The notes: a model not told the origin generated them from the letters alone. DNA of 64,000 nt from Oscillibacter valericigenes (GCF_021531915.1 NZ_JAFBIV010000001.1:186001-250000), one strand, 5' to 3'. Shown: positions 26,085 to 34,305, counted from the first letter of the stretch. Numbers and translations: made by a program.

Positions 26085-26792
26085 ATGGGACGTAATATTC
26101 TGGTGGTGGAGGACGATCGGAACATCTCCGACCTGATCCAGATGTATCTGGTAAAGGAGGGCTTCGATGTGCGCATCGCCAGGGACGGCGGGAAGGCCAT
26201 CGAGGAGTTTCAGAAGGAGATCCCGGACCTGATCCTGCTGGATATCATGCTGCCCGTTATGGACGGCTGGGCCGTCTGCGCCAAGATCCGGGAGACCAGC
26301 AAGGTGCCCATTATCATGCTGACCGCCAAGAGCGAGGTCTTTGACCGCATCCAGGGTCTGGAAATGGGCGCCGACGACTACATCGTCAAGCCCTTCGAGA
26401 TGAAGGAACTGATCGCCCGCATCAACGCGGTGCTGCGGCGGACGGAGATCCCCAATGATACCAGCAAGCGGCTGACCTTCGACAAGCTGGTCATCGACCT
26501 GGACTCCTACGAGCTGATCGTGGACGGCAAGAAGGTGGACACGCCCCCCAAGGAGCTGGAGCTGCTGTATCACCTGGCGGCCACCCCCAACCGGGTCTAT
26601 ACCCGCAACCAGCTGCTGGACGAGGTGTGGGGCTTCGACTACTTCGGCGACAGCCGCACCGTGGACGTGCACATCAAGCGCCTGCGGGAAAAGGTGGAGA
26701 ATGTCAGCGACCAGTGGGCGCTGAAAACGGTCTGGGGCGTGGGCTACAAATTTGAGGTGGCCGGCGCCAAGACGGAGAAGGCAGAAGCATGA
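26085..26792 (+). CDS. OmpR/PhoB-family response regulator
   Basis: The DNA-binding half of a two-component system. The receiver has the acidic pair ED-D at residues 9-11, phospho-acceptor Asp53 (LILLDIMLP), and KPF with the conserved Lys; the C-terminal winged helix contains RVYTRNQLLDEVWG and DSRTVDVHIKRLREKV. The ATG at 26085 follows GGGAGGG. Its stop overlaps the kinase start by 4 bp. The downstream htrA-like gene suggests an envelope-stress role comparable to CssR, by inference from order only. Confidence 0.94.
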   Translation: MGRNILVVEDDRNISDLIQMYLVKEGFDVRIARDGGKAIEEFQKEIPDLILLDIMLPVMDGWAVCAKIRETSKVPIIMLTAKSEVFDRIQGLEMGADDYIVKPFEMKELIARINAVLRRTEIPNDTSKRLTFDKLVIDLDSYELIVDGKKVDTPPKELELLYHLAATPNRVYTRNQLLDEVWGFDYFGDSRTVDVHIKRLREKVENVSDQWALKTVWGVGYKFEVAGAKTEKAEA

Positions 26793-28243
26793 AGCGCCTG
26801 AAAAACCAGTTCAAGGGTCTCTATTGGCGGCACATGCTGGTGACGGTGGGCATGGTGGCCCTGACGCTGTTCCTGTTGGGCGCATCCTTCTTCTCCCTGA
26901 GCTATAACTACGCCCGAAACCAGACGAGCGAGGAGATCGGCGGCCGGGCAAGGATCCTGAGCCGCCTGTCCGTCAGCTACCTGGAGAGCGGCCGGTATCT
27001 GGACATGGAGGAGCTGCGCAACGACCGGGACTTCCAGAAGCTGGCCACCTTCGCTGCCACCGTGTCCGATGTGCAGTTCCTGATCTGCGACACCGACGGC
27101 CATGTGCTGCTGACCACCGACGGCCAGTTGGAGGGCCAGGTGCTGACCATGCCGGAGGAGATGACCCGGGAGGTTCTGGAGGACGGCCAGGCCGCCCGGC
27201 GGGATGACCTGGGGGGGCTGTATGAGAAGAAGCGGTTCATCGTGGGCGTCCCCGCCGTCAGTCCCGTCAGCGGAGCGGCGGTGGGTGAGGTCTTCGCCGT
27301 GGCCGCCACCACGTCTCTGGACAACATGTGGCAGGGTTTTATCGGTCTGTTCTTTATGACGGCCTTCGTGGTGCTGATGATCTCCTTCATGGCGTCTTCG
27401 GTCACCACCATGCGGCAGATCCAGCCCATCCGGGAGATGGCCGCCGCCACCCGGCAGTATGCCGAGGGCAACTTTGACATCCGCATGAACGACTATGGCC
27501 GGGAGGACGAGATCGGCGAGCTGGCGGCCTCCTTCAACAACATGGCGGAGAGCCTCCAGCAGACGGAGCGCCAGCGGCGGGAGTTCATCGCCAACATCTC
27601 CCATGAGCTGAAGACTCCCATGACCACCATCGCCGGCTATACCGACGGCATCCTGGACGGCACCATCCCGCCGGAGAACGAGCGGCAGTACCTGCAGATC
27701 ATCTCCAATGAGAGCCGCCGCCTCAGCCGCATGGTGCGGCGGATGCTGGATGTCAGCCAGCTGCAGGCCATGGACCCCCTGCGGGGCGGCAACCACTTCG
27801 ACGTGTGCGAGAGCATGCGCCGGGTGCTGATCTCCATGGAGAAGAAGATCAACGACCGCCATCTGGACGTGGATGCCGATATCCCGGAGGAGCCTATCCT
27901 GGTCCTGGGAGACACCGACATGATCACCCAGGTCATTTACAACCTGCTGGAAAACGCGGCCAAGTTCGCCCGGGAGGGGTCTACCCTGTATCTGGGCGTC
28001 ACCACCCTGGACGGCAAGGCCCGGGTCACCGTGCGGAACCTGGGTGACACCATCCCCGCCGAGGAACTGCCCCTGCTGTTCGAGCGGTTCCACAAGAGCG
28101 ACAAATCCCGCAGCGAGGACAAGGACGGTGTGGGCCTGGGCCTTTACATCGTCAAGACCATTCTGGAACAGCATCATGAAAAAATCAATGTGACCAGCGA
28201 GAACGGCGTCACTACCTTTACGTTCTCCCTGAGTACGGAATGA
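26789..28243 (+). CDS. Membrane sensor histidine kinase (HAMP, HisKA, HATPase)
   Basis: A 484-residue kinase: two membrane helices (about 16-38 and 186-210) enclose an extracytoplasmic sensor domain of about 145 residues. A HAMP region follows, then the H-box ISHELKTPM with phospho-acceptor His272, and the ATPase with N-box (NLLENAAKFA) and G-box (DGVGLGLYIVK). It overlaps the response-regulator gene by 4 bp and ends 6 bp before the protease gene, so all three are probably one operon. Confidence 0.94.
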   Translation: MKRLKNQFKGLYWRHMLVTVGMVALTLFLLGASFFSLSYNYARNQTSEEIGGRARILSRLSVSYLESGRYLDMEELRNDRDFQKLATFAATVSDVQFLICDTDGHVLLTTDGQLEGQVLTMPEEMTREVLEDGQAARRDDLGGLYEKKRFIVGVPAVSPVSGAAVGEVFAVAATTSLDNMWQGFIGLFFMTAFVVLMISFMASSVTTMRQIQPIREMAAATRQYAEGNFDIRMNDYGREDEIGELAASFNNMAESLQQTERQRREFIANISHELKTPMTTIAGYTDGILDGTIPPENERQYLQIISNESRRLSRMVRRMLDVSQLQAMDPLRGGNHFDVCESMRRVLISMEKKINDRHLDVDADIPEEPILVLGDTDMITQVIYNLLENAAKFAREGSTLYLGVTTLDGKARVTVRNLGDTIPAEELPLLFERFHKSDKSRSEDKDGVGLGLYIVKTILEQHHEKINVTSENGVTTFTFSLSTE

Positions 28244-28249
28244 GGACAC

Positions 28250-29530
28250 ATGGAAGAACGTGATACCCGCGAGATCGTGGAGGTCTACCGGCAGCCGGAG
28301 CCCCGGGAAGTGGTGGAGGTTTACAGCCGCCCCCTGCCCGGAATAGAATCGCCCGGGCCGGAGCCTTCGGCAAAGCGGAAGAGCCGGAAGGGTCTGTGGA
28401 TCTTTCTGGCCTGCCTGGCGGTCATCGTACTGCTGGCCGTGGCCGGGCGGTTCCTGGTGGACCGGTTTGCTCCGCCCGCCCAGAACTATTTTGAATGGGA
28501 CCCCGGGGAGAAGTGGGAGACCGAGCCCGCCGGAGACATTACCATCCCCACCGTTCCCGCGGGGCAAGGTGGTCAGCTCCGCCTGACCCGGGACCACGGG
28601 ACCGTGCTGACGGCCCAGCAGGTCTATCAACAGGTGAATCCGTCTGTGGTGACCGTCATGGCTAACCTGGGCGAGTCCATGTCGGTGGGCACCGGCGTGA
28701 TCTTCTCAGAGGATGGCTATATCGTCACCAACTACCACGTGCTGGAGGGCGGCTCCGAGTGCTATATCAGCCTGGACACCGGCGGGATGTTCGAGGCCCG
28801 CTATGTGGGCGGCGACGCCGCCAATGACCTGGCGGTGCTGAAGATCGACGGCATGGACCTGCCCACCGCGGAGTTCGGGGATTCGGACCTGCTGACGGTG
28901 GGGGACAAGGTGTACGCCATCGGCAACCCCCTGGGCGTGGAGCTGCGTGGCACCCTGACGGACGGCATCGTGTCCGCCATCAACCGGGATGTGTGGGTAG
29001 ACAACCGCACCATGACCCTGATCCAGACCAACGCCGCCCTGAACTCCGGCAACTCCGGCGGCCCCCTCATCAATGAATACGGTCAGGTGGTGGGCATCAA
29101 CGTCATCAAAATGACCTCCCGCTACTCCAATGTGGAGGGCCTGGGCTTTGCCATCCCCACCGCATCCATGCAGCGCATCGTCAACGACCTGCTGGCCTAC
29201 GGCGAGATCCAGCCGGAGCCCCTGCTTGGGGTGACGGTCATGTCACTGGCCGAGGAGGCGGCGGAGGGCGTCCGGGGCCTGCGGGTGGATTCCGTGACAC
29301 CGGGCGGCGCGGGCGACCTGGCGGGCATCCGGAAGGGCGACTTCCTCCTCACCGCCGACGGTGATACCCTGACCACCAGCCAGGACCTGCTGCGGGTGCG
29401 CCGCCGCTTCTACGTGGGCGACAGTCTGGGCATGACCCTCTGGCGGGACGGCCAGGTCCTGGAGGTCACTCTGGACTTGAAAGACGCCGTGGAGGAGGAG
29501 CCGGAGACGGCCCCCTGGTACGCCGAGTAA
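28250..29530 (+). CDS. htrA: HtrA/DegP-like membrane-anchored serine protease with PDZ domain
   Basis: An envelope quality-control protease. About 43 cytoplasmic residues precede one membrane anchor (FLACLAVIVLLAVAGRFL), then a trypsin-like domain with the triad His163 (NYHVLEG), Asp193 (NDLAVLKI) and Ser269 (GNSGGPLI). A C-terminal PDZ domain covers about residues 325-410. The N-terminus contains two near-identical EVVEVYxxP segments (REIVEVYRQP, REVVEVYSRP). It follows the two-component genes with a 6 bp gap, as in CssRS-HtrA type systems. Confidence 0.94.
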   Translation: MEERDTREIVEVYRQPEPREVVEVYSRPLPGIESPGPEPSAKRKSRKGLWIFLACLAVIVLLAVAGRFLVDRFAPPAQNYFEWDPGEKWETEPAGDITIPTVPAGQGGQLRLTRDHGTVLTAQQVYQQVNPSVVTVMANLGESMSVGTGVIFSEDGYIVTNYHVLEGGSECYISLDTGGMFEARYVGGDAANDLAVLKIDGMDLPTAEFGDSDLLTVGDKVYAIGNPLGVELRGTLTDGIVSAINRDVWVDNRTMTLIQTNAALNSGNSGGPLINEYGQVVGINVIKMTSRYSNVEGLGFAIPTASMQRIVNDLLAYGEIQPEPLLGVTVMSLAEEAAEGVRGLRVDSVTPGGAGDLAGIRKGDFLLTADGDTLTTSQDLLRVRRRFYVGDSLGMTLWRDGQVLEVTLDLKDAVEEEPETAPWYAE

Positions 29531-29543
29531 CTCTGAAAGACAG

Positions 29544-29580
29544 CAAGCCTCCGTGCGGCTATGGCCGTACGGAGGCTTGT
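29544..29580. terminator. Bidirectional terminator between htrA and the hydrolase gene
   Basis: Stem CAAGCCTCCG / CGGAGGCTTG with an inner GCGGC/GCCGT stem, placed between the convergent ends of htrA and the alpha/beta hydrolase. Confidence 0.8.
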
Positions 29581-29584
29581 ATGA

Positions 29585-30403
29585 TTATGGGATCGCGTTG
29601 ACGAACTCCTCGATCAGTTGATTGACCCGTTCGGGCTGGTCGGTGTTGGAGTTGTGTCCGGCGTCCTTGATCCATTCCAGGCGGATGCCCGTCTGCTTGT
29701 GCCATGCCTTGTTGTACCGGACACAGGACCCAGCGTGGTCCTGCTCTCCGCAGAGCAGCAGGGCGGGACAATGGAGCGCATACGGCAGATCGGCTTCCAT
29801 GGCCTGGGCCAGCATCCGGAATCCGTGACCGGACAGCTTGGCGTACCGCGCCTGGTCGCCGTCGTACACCAGCATCATGGCGCGCATCAGGTCCCTCCCG
29901 TAACGGGAGACCGCCACGCCTTGGGAACCCGTTTTCACCAACGCGTTCCACGGATAGCGGCGGTATACCGGCTCCATCCGTTTCAGCAGCCAGATCTCCG
30001 CCGCGGTCACGTAGCGCCGCTGCAGCGGCGCCGAGTCGATGGACACAAAGCCCGCCAGCCGGTCCGGGAACAGCTCCACGTAGGCCTGACCCACATAGCC
30101 GCCCATGGACTGTCCGACGATCACCGGCCTGTCGATGGCTTCCGCACGGAAAATCCCGTCCAGCCAACGGGCCTTGTCCATCAGGTCAAAGTCAAAGGCA
30201 AAGGGCCAGGAGGCGGCATGCCCCGGCGGGTCCCATACGAACACGTTGTACTTGCCCTCGAAATACGCAATCTGCCGGTCAAACAGCCGGTGATCGGCGG
30301 TCAGGCCCGGCAAAAAAACCAGAGTAACAGTGTGTTCCCTGATTTGGTCGCTGATCCAATAGTGGATGGTCCCGCAGGGGGTATCATAGGTTTTTTCGAT
30401 CAT
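29585..30403 (-). CDS. Alpha/beta-fold hydrolase
   Basis: A 272-residue soluble hydrolase of the alpha/beta superfamily. The nucleophile elbow is GQSMGG (Ser at about residue 94). The oxyanion region LVFLPGLTADHRLFD near the N-terminus and the catalytic histidine in DAGHNSNTDQPERV near the C-terminus complete the triad pattern, with Asp in CGEQDHAG. No signal peptide. The substrate cannot be predicted. It stands alone between two terminators. Confidence 0.87.
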   Translation of the reverse strand: MIEKTYDTPCGTIHYWISDQIREHTVTLVFLPGLTADHRLFDRQIAYFEGKYNVFVWDPPGHAASWPFAFDFDLMDKARWLDGIFRAEAIDRPVIVGQSMGGYVGQAYVELFPDRLAGFVSIDSAPLQRRYVTAAEIWLLKRMEPVYRRYPWNALVKTGSQGVAVSRYGRDLMRAMMLVYDGDQARYAKLSGHGFRMLAQAMEADLPYALHCPALLLCGEQDHAGSCVRYNKAWHKQTGIRLEWIKDAGHNSNTDQPERVNQLIEEFVNAIP

Positions 30404-30483
30404 GGAAGCATCTCCCGCATCCCTGAGATGCTTTGATCATACCAGGAAACTGTGAAGAAATCTACCGTCCCGCAGACGGGCGG

Positions 30484-30846
30484 TCATTTTTTGGCGGGCA
30501 GAAGCAGGGACACGCCCGACAGCAGCAGATAGACGCCGAAGGGCTTCCGCAGCACCTCCACGTCCAGGGCGGTGGCGGCCCAGGCCCCCAGAGCGGCGGC
30601 CAGCACGGCCCAGGGTACGGCGCTTTTCAACGTGGGCTTGTCCAGATAGCCGCCCCGCCAGTGGCAGATCAGGGCGCTGAGGGCCGTGGGAAGGAAGAAC
30701 AGCAGGTTGATGCCCTGGGCGGTCCGCTGGTCCACCCCCAGGAACAGGGTCATCACCAGAAGCAGCAGCGTGCCGCCGCCCACGCCCCAGGCGGAGATGA
30801 CGCTGGCTCCCAACCCGCACAGAAAGGGAAGCAGCCAGTCCGTCAC
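30484..30846 (-). CDS. TauE/SafE (TSUP) family protein, C-terminal half-like partner
   Basis: A 120-residue membrane protein with about four helices. It begins with a GTG overlapping the stop of the upstream partner (GTGA). The GLGASVISAWGVGGGTLLLL stretch is one copy of the repeated TSUP motif (glycine-rich, ..GGG..). Full-length sulfite/anion exporters of this family contain two such halves in one chain of about 240-260 residues. Here each half is a separate gene, so the two probably form a heterodimer. The substrate is unknown; organosulfur anions are typical of the family. Confidence 0.8.
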   Translation of the reverse strand: MTDWLLPFLCGLGASVISAWGVGGGTLLLLVMTLFLGVDQRTAQGINLLFFLPTALSALICHWRGGYLDKPTLKSAVPWAVLAAALGAWAATALDVEVLRKPFGVYLLLSGVSLLLPAKK

Positions 30847-31196
30847 AGCAGATACTTCACCCCCGCGTAAAAGAGAAAGGCGGCGAACAGCCACTTCAGC
30901 GCCTTGGTGGGGACCTTGCCGTAGAGCTTCCCGCCAACAAAGCCGCCGATCAGCCCGCCTGCCAGATAGGGCAGGGCAGTCCAAAGGGACACACCGCCCC
31001 GGAACAGGTACACGGCGGCGGACACCAGACACACCGGGAAGATGACCCCTACGCAGGTGGCGTACAGCTTCCGCTGCTCCAGCCCGCCCCAGCGGGAGAG
31101 AATGGGCAGGAACACCATGCCGCCGCCCCCGCCGAAGAGGCCATTGGCCAGTCCCGCCGCGCCGCCGGCGATCCGCGCCGGCCATCTGGAATCCAT
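30843..31196 (-). CDS. TauE/SafE (TSUP) family protein, N-terminal half-like partner
   Basis: A 117-residue membrane protein: AAGLANGLFGGGGGMVFLPI is the first TSUP repeat motif, and GGLIGGFVGGKLYGKVP matches the conserved loop after the third helix. It ends within the start codon of the second half-gene, so the pair is translationally coupled. GGGGGTGG serves as RBS. Both genes are intact, with no sign of a recent frameshift at the junction. Confidence 0.82.
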   Translation of the reverse strand: MDSRWPARIAGGAAGLANGLFGGGGGMVFLPILSRWGGLEQRKLYATCVGVIFPVCLVSAAVYLFRGGVSLWTALPYLAGGLIGGFVGGKLYGKVPTKALKWLFAAFLFYAGVKYLL

Positions 31197-31220
31197 GACA
31201 CCACCCCCAAAGCTATGTAA

Positions 31221-31245
31221 GGAACGGCTCGGGCCGTTCCTTTTT
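31221..31245 (+). terminator. Hairpin between the TSUP pair and the DUF1540 gene
   Basis: Stem GGAACGGC / GCCGTTCC with loop TCGG; TTTTT follows on the plus strand. On the minus strand it lies 9 bp beyond the DUF1540 stop and could act there too, although its T run is weaker. Confidence 0.65.
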
Positions 31246-31253
31246 GCGCGAGT

Positions 31254-31445
31254 TTATTTTAATTTGAAGCTCTCGCAGTCGGTGCACTTGATCTCGGTGG
31301 GGTTGGCTTCATGGGTGCCCACGGTGATGGAGTCCAGGCCGCAGTAGTTGGAGTCCTGGCAATGGTGGGCGCAGTTGTTCACGGTGCACTTGATGCTCTG
31401 GTTGGGGGTGCATTCGCAGCCGCTGTTGGTGCAATCCTTGTTCAT
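31254..31445 (-). CDS. DUF1540 domain-containing cysteine-rich protein
   Basis: A 63-residue protein with eight cysteines (CTNSGCECTP, IKCTVNNCAHHC, YCGLDSITVG, CTDCESF), the spacing of the DUF1540 domain common in spore-forming Firmicutes. It may bind metal through these cysteines. Function unknown. The ATG at 31445 has a near-perfect AGGAGG upstream. Its promoter region is abutted by the left inverted repeat of the HNH unit (31526-31554). Confidence 0.85.
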   Translation of the reverse strand: MNKDCTNSGCECTPNQSIKCTVNNCAHHCQDSNYCGLDSITVGTHEANPTEIKCTDCESFKLK

Positions 31446-31525
31446 GAGAAATTCCTCCTGCGTGAAAGAATGTTGGCTTTTCGCCGGAGGTAGTGTGCGC
31501 CGGGACGCGAAAAGTATGCAAAAAA

Positions 31526-31554
31526 GCAGAGCCGCGTGGCAAATGTCATTAAGT
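31526..31554 (+). repeat. Left inverted repeat of the HNH unit
   Basis: Begins GCAGAGCCGCGTGGC and ends AATGTCATTAAGT. Its reverse complement recurs at 32543-32574 with one 3 bp insertion and one mismatch. Confidence 0.8.
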
Positions 31555-31650
31555 TGAGCCGAAAATGCAGCTGTTAAGAAACAGGAAAACGTGTCCTGTT
31601 TCTTTATGTGAATATTAACCAGTCTGTAAGAAGAGTACATCCATTTTTAC

Positions 31651-31680
31651 TTTTCATTTGTGGATCAAATATGATATAAT
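31651..31680 (+). promoter_or_regulatory. Promoter of the HNH gene
   Basis: TTTTCA (31651-31656), an 18 bp spacer and TATAAT (31675-31680), 38 bp before the ATG. Confidence 0.55.
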
Positions 31681-31718
31681 TCATTACAGAGGCAATATGG
31701 TATGTGAGGAGAGATAGC

Positions 31719-32477
31719 ATGGAGGCTGTCGCATTATCAGAAGCCATTGATTTACTATTGGCCAACTGCAAAAACGAAGCGCAGCATTTGATTGCTGAAA
31801 AGTATCCATTTAAGCCTGACAAGGTCCAGAACAGAAGTTACTCCGAAAAAGAAAAGATGCAAATATTTTTGAAGGACGGTTTTGTTGACCGATACAGTGG
31901 GAAACAGTTAGTCAACCCGGGAATTTTGAAGAGCATTACTTGCTTTTTCCCCGAAGAGTTCCCCTATCATCCTCATTGGAAGATGAACCAATGTCATAAA
32001 GCATACTGGGACTTGCTCCCGACTATAGATCACATTGTACCGGTTGCCCGAGGTGGAGCGGATGCCCCTGAAAATTGGGTCACAACATCCATGCTTAACA
32101 ATTCCATCAAATCAAACTGGACTCTTGAAGAATTAAAATGGAATATCTGCACTGCCGGAAGTTTAACCGAATGGGATGGATTGACAGGAAAATTCATTCA
32201 ACTGGTAGAGGCTGTACCAGATATTCTATCCGATACTTATATCCGAAGGTGGTACAATATTAGCAAGCGTTCATTATATACACCAACATCAGCTGCAGAA
32301 AAGTCTTTTTACTGCCCCCTATATAACGGCAAGATTACGCAATATGATTGTGACGAGTTGTGCTGTGGTGTAAAAACTGGTTATTTTCCAAATGATGGAT
32401 TACCACATCTTATGAAACTGTCAGATATTAGCCGAAAAAGGGAGTCTTGCATTAAGTGTTCCCGAAACAAGGCTTGA
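31719..32477 (+). CDS. HNH endonuclease domain protein
   Basis: A 252-residue protein with an HNH nuclease core: DHIVPVARGGADAPENW followed by SMLNNSIKSNW (His, Asn and the second His/Asn positions). The C-terminal third has cysteine pairs (FYCPLY, CDELCCG, CIKC) that could form one or two zinc sites. The ATG at 31719 follows GAGGAGAG; an in-frame ATG at 31704 is less well placed. Codon use is AT-rich, unlike the flanking genes, and the gene has its own promoter and terminator. It might be a homing-type or defence nuclease; the sequence does not decide. Confidence 0.8.
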   Translation: MEAVALSEAIDLLLANCKNEAQHLIAEKYPFKPDKVQNRSYSEKEKMQIFLKDGFVDRYSGKQLVNPGILKSITCFFPEEFPYHPHWKMNQCHKAYWDLLPTIDHIVPVARGGADAPENWVTTSMLNNSIKSNWTLEELKWNICTAGSLTEWDGLTGKFIQLVEAVPDILSDTYIRRWYNISKRSLYTPTSAAEKSFYCPLYNGKITQYDCDELCCGVKTGYFPNDGLPHLMKLSDISRKRESCIKCSRNKA

Positions 32478-32481
32478 TATG

Positions 32482-32522
32482 AAAAAGTACCCACCCCCTT
32501 CAAAACGGGGTGGGTACTTTTT
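32482..32522 (+). terminator. Terminator of the HNH gene
   Basis: A 16 bp perfect stem, AAAAAGTACCCACCCC / GGGGTGGGTACTTTTT, with a 9 nt loop. It can work in both directions and would insulate the element from mgtE. Confidence 0.92.
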
Positions 32523-32542
32523 CGTGTTCGGCAAAAACTTTG

Positions 32543-32574
32543 ACTTAATGACATTGGCCACGGCGCGGCTCTGC
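32543..32574 (-). repeat. Right inverted repeat of the HNH unit
   Basis: Reverse-complement copy of 31526-31554 (ACTTAATGACATT ... CGCGGCTCTGC) with three extra bases. It ends 26 bp before the mgtE stop. Confidence 0.8.
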
Positions 32575-32600
32575 CTTTTGAAAAATTTTGAAAACGGGCA

Positions 32601-33983
32601 TCAGATCCCCAGCAGGATGGTGGCGAACTGGAAGTAGATCAGCAGGGAGATGGAGTCCACAATGGTGGAGATGAAGGGCGATGCCATGACCGCCGGGTCG
32701 AAGCCCAGCTTTTCCGCCAGAATGGGCAGGGTGCAGCCCACCAGCTTGGCGCAGGCCACGGTGCACACCAGGGTGGAGCAGACCACCAGGGCCACCATGG
32801 CCGTCACGTCCGGATTGTGCATCAGCCAGCGGTCGATCACCATCATCTTCACGAAGTTGGCCGCTGCCAGACACACACCGCAGCAGAGGGACACCCGGAA
32901 CTCCTTCCACAGCACCTGGATGCAGTCGCTGAACCGGACCTCGCCCAGGGACAGGGCACGGATCACGGCGGTAGAGGCCTGGGTGCCGCTGTTGCCGCCG
33001 GTGCCGGACAGCATGGGCACGAAGGAGGTCAGAATGGCGCAGCTCATAAGGGCGTCCTCAAAATGGGTCAGGATGATGCCGGTGAAGGTGGCCGACAGCA
33101 TCAGGATCAGCAGCCAGGGGGTGCGGGCCTTCCAGGTCTCGAACACGCCGGTCTTGAGGTAGGGCTTGTCCGAGGGCAGCATGGCCGCCATCAGCTCAAT
33201 ATCCTCCGTGGTCTCTTCCTCGATAACGTCCATGGCGTCGTCCACGGTGACGATGCCCACCAGCCGGTTCTCCGTGTCCACCACCGGCAGGGCCAGGAAG
33301 TCGTATTTGCTCAGGGCCTGGGCGGTGGTCTCCTGGTCGTCCAGAGTCTGGACGGAGATGAAGTTCCGCTCCATGATGTCGCCGATGACATCGTCCTCCT
33401 CCGCCAGCAGCAGCGTCCGGATGGACAGCAGGCCGAGCAGGTGGCGGCCGTCGTCGATGACATAGCAGACGTTGATGGTCTCCTTGTCGGGGGCGGTGCG
33501 GCGGATGCGCTTCAGGGCGTCCTCCACCGTCATGTGCTCCTTCAGGTCCACGAACTCCGTGGTCATGATGCTGCCGGCGGAGTCATCTGGGTATTTCAGA
33601 ATTTCGTTGATGCTCTTGCGGGTCTCCGGGTCGGAGTGCTTCAGAATGCGCTTCACCACGTTGGCGGGCATCTCTTCCACGATGTCCACGGTGTCGTCCA
33701 GATACAGCTCGTCCAGCACTTCCTTCAGCTCCGTGTTGGAGAAGCCCTGGATCAGCAGCTCCTGCTCGTCGGAGTCCAGCTCCACGAATACCTCGGCGGC
33801 CAGCTCCTTGGGCAGCAGCCGGAACATGATGGGCACCCGCTCGTCCAGATCGTTGCAGATGGCGGCGATGTCGGCTGCCTCCAGGGGCAGAAGGAGGTCC
33901 CGCAGCTGCGGGTACTGTTTTCGTTCAAAGTATTCCTCGATTTTTTCCACCAGCTCCCGGCGCTCCTCTTCCAGTTCCAACAT
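32601..33983 (-). CDS. mgtE: Magnesium transporter MgtE
   Basis: A Mg2+ channel of the MgtE family. The 460 residues comprise an N-terminal superhelical domain (about 1-130), two CBS domains that sense cytosolic Mg2+ (about 135-255), a connecting helix, and five membrane helices with the conserved TGGNSGTQAST pore motif. The C-terminal PAVMASPFISTIVDS is also typical. The leader contains an M-box riboswitch, so low Mg2+ should switch expression on. The stop lies next to the right inverted repeat of the HNH unit. Confidence 0.96.
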   Translation of the reverse strand: MLELEEERRELVEKIEEYFERKQYPQLRDLLLPLEAADIAAICNDLDERVPIMFRLLPKELAAEVFVELDSDEQELLIQGFSNTELKEVLDELYLDDTVDIVEEMPANVVKRILKHSDPETRKSINEILKYPDDSAGSIMTTEFVDLKEHMTVEDALKRIRRTAPDKETINVCYVIDDGRHLLGLLSIRTLLLAEEDDVIGDIMERNFISVQTLDDQETTAQALSKYDFLALPVVDTENRLVGIVTVDDAMDVIEEETTEDIELMAAMLPSDKPYLKTGVFETWKARTPWLLILMLSATFTGIILTHFEDALMSCAILTSFVPMLSGTGGNSGTQASTAVIRALSLGEVRFSDCIQVLWKEFRVSLCCGVCLAAANFVKMMVIDRWLMHNPDVTAMVALVVCSTLVCTVACAKLVGCTLPILAEKLGFDPAVMASPFISTIVDSISLLIYFQFATILLGI

Positions 33984-34030
33984 AGCGCGCTGACCTCCTT
34001 TCCCAGGGTACTCATAAAATTGATACTAAA

Positions 34031-34069
34031 ATAAAAACTCCCCAATCGTCCTGTCCGGCACGACTGGAG
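34031..34069 (-). terminator. Riboswitch-controlled terminator of mgtE
   Basis: Minus-strand stem CTCC-AGTCGT / ACGATT-GG-GGAG followed by TTTTTATTTT, between the M-box core and mgtE: the expression platform. Confidence 0.8.
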
Positions 34070-34109
34070 AATCCTTCCTGACGGGAAACAGCAAGCCCTG
34101 CTTCCCCAA

Positions 34110-34258
34110 CCGTTCAAGCTTTAGCATCACAAGGCGGTGAAATCGCGTTAGATGATACCTTCGTGTTCGATATCACCTGCTCATACCATCGCATGATGTC
34201 TCCATCATTTTGCGGCAGCGATCCATATCCCTGTGGTAGCCTTACCTACCGGAGACAG
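34110..34258 (-). promoter_or_regulatory. M-box (ykoK) Mg2+ riboswitch
   Basis: Read on the minus strand, the core elements GGTAGGTAAGGCTACC, CAGGGATATGGATCGCTGCC and GATGCTAAAGCTTGAACG occur in the order of the M-box aptamer. An intrinsic terminator and mgtE follow. When Mg2+ is bound the aptamer folds and the terminator forms. The call rests on the conserved motifs and on mgtE being a classic M-box target. Confidence 0.9.
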
Positions 34259-34276
34259 TATTCAACCTTTATGTTT

Positions 34277-34305
34277 ATATTATGCCAAAAATATGATGGT
34301 GTCAA
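34277..34305 (-). promoter_or_regulatory. Promoter of the M-box-mgtE transcript
   Basis: Minus-strand TTGACA (34300-34305), a 17 bp spacer and TAATAT (34277-34282), just upstream of the aptamer. Confidence 0.8.

Larger units (their letters stand above)
31526..32574 (+). mobile_element. Putative inverted-repeat-bounded element carrying an HNH gene
   Basis: About 1.05 kb, much richer in A/T than its neighbours. Order: left inverted repeat, hairpin (31576-31604, stem AAGAAACAGG/CCTGTTTCTT), promoter with TATAAT, HNH gene, strong terminator hairpin, right inverted repeat. No transposase is inside and I cannot identify a target-site duplication, so mobility is inferred from the repeats, the single cargo gene and the composition. 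Confidence 0.5.
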
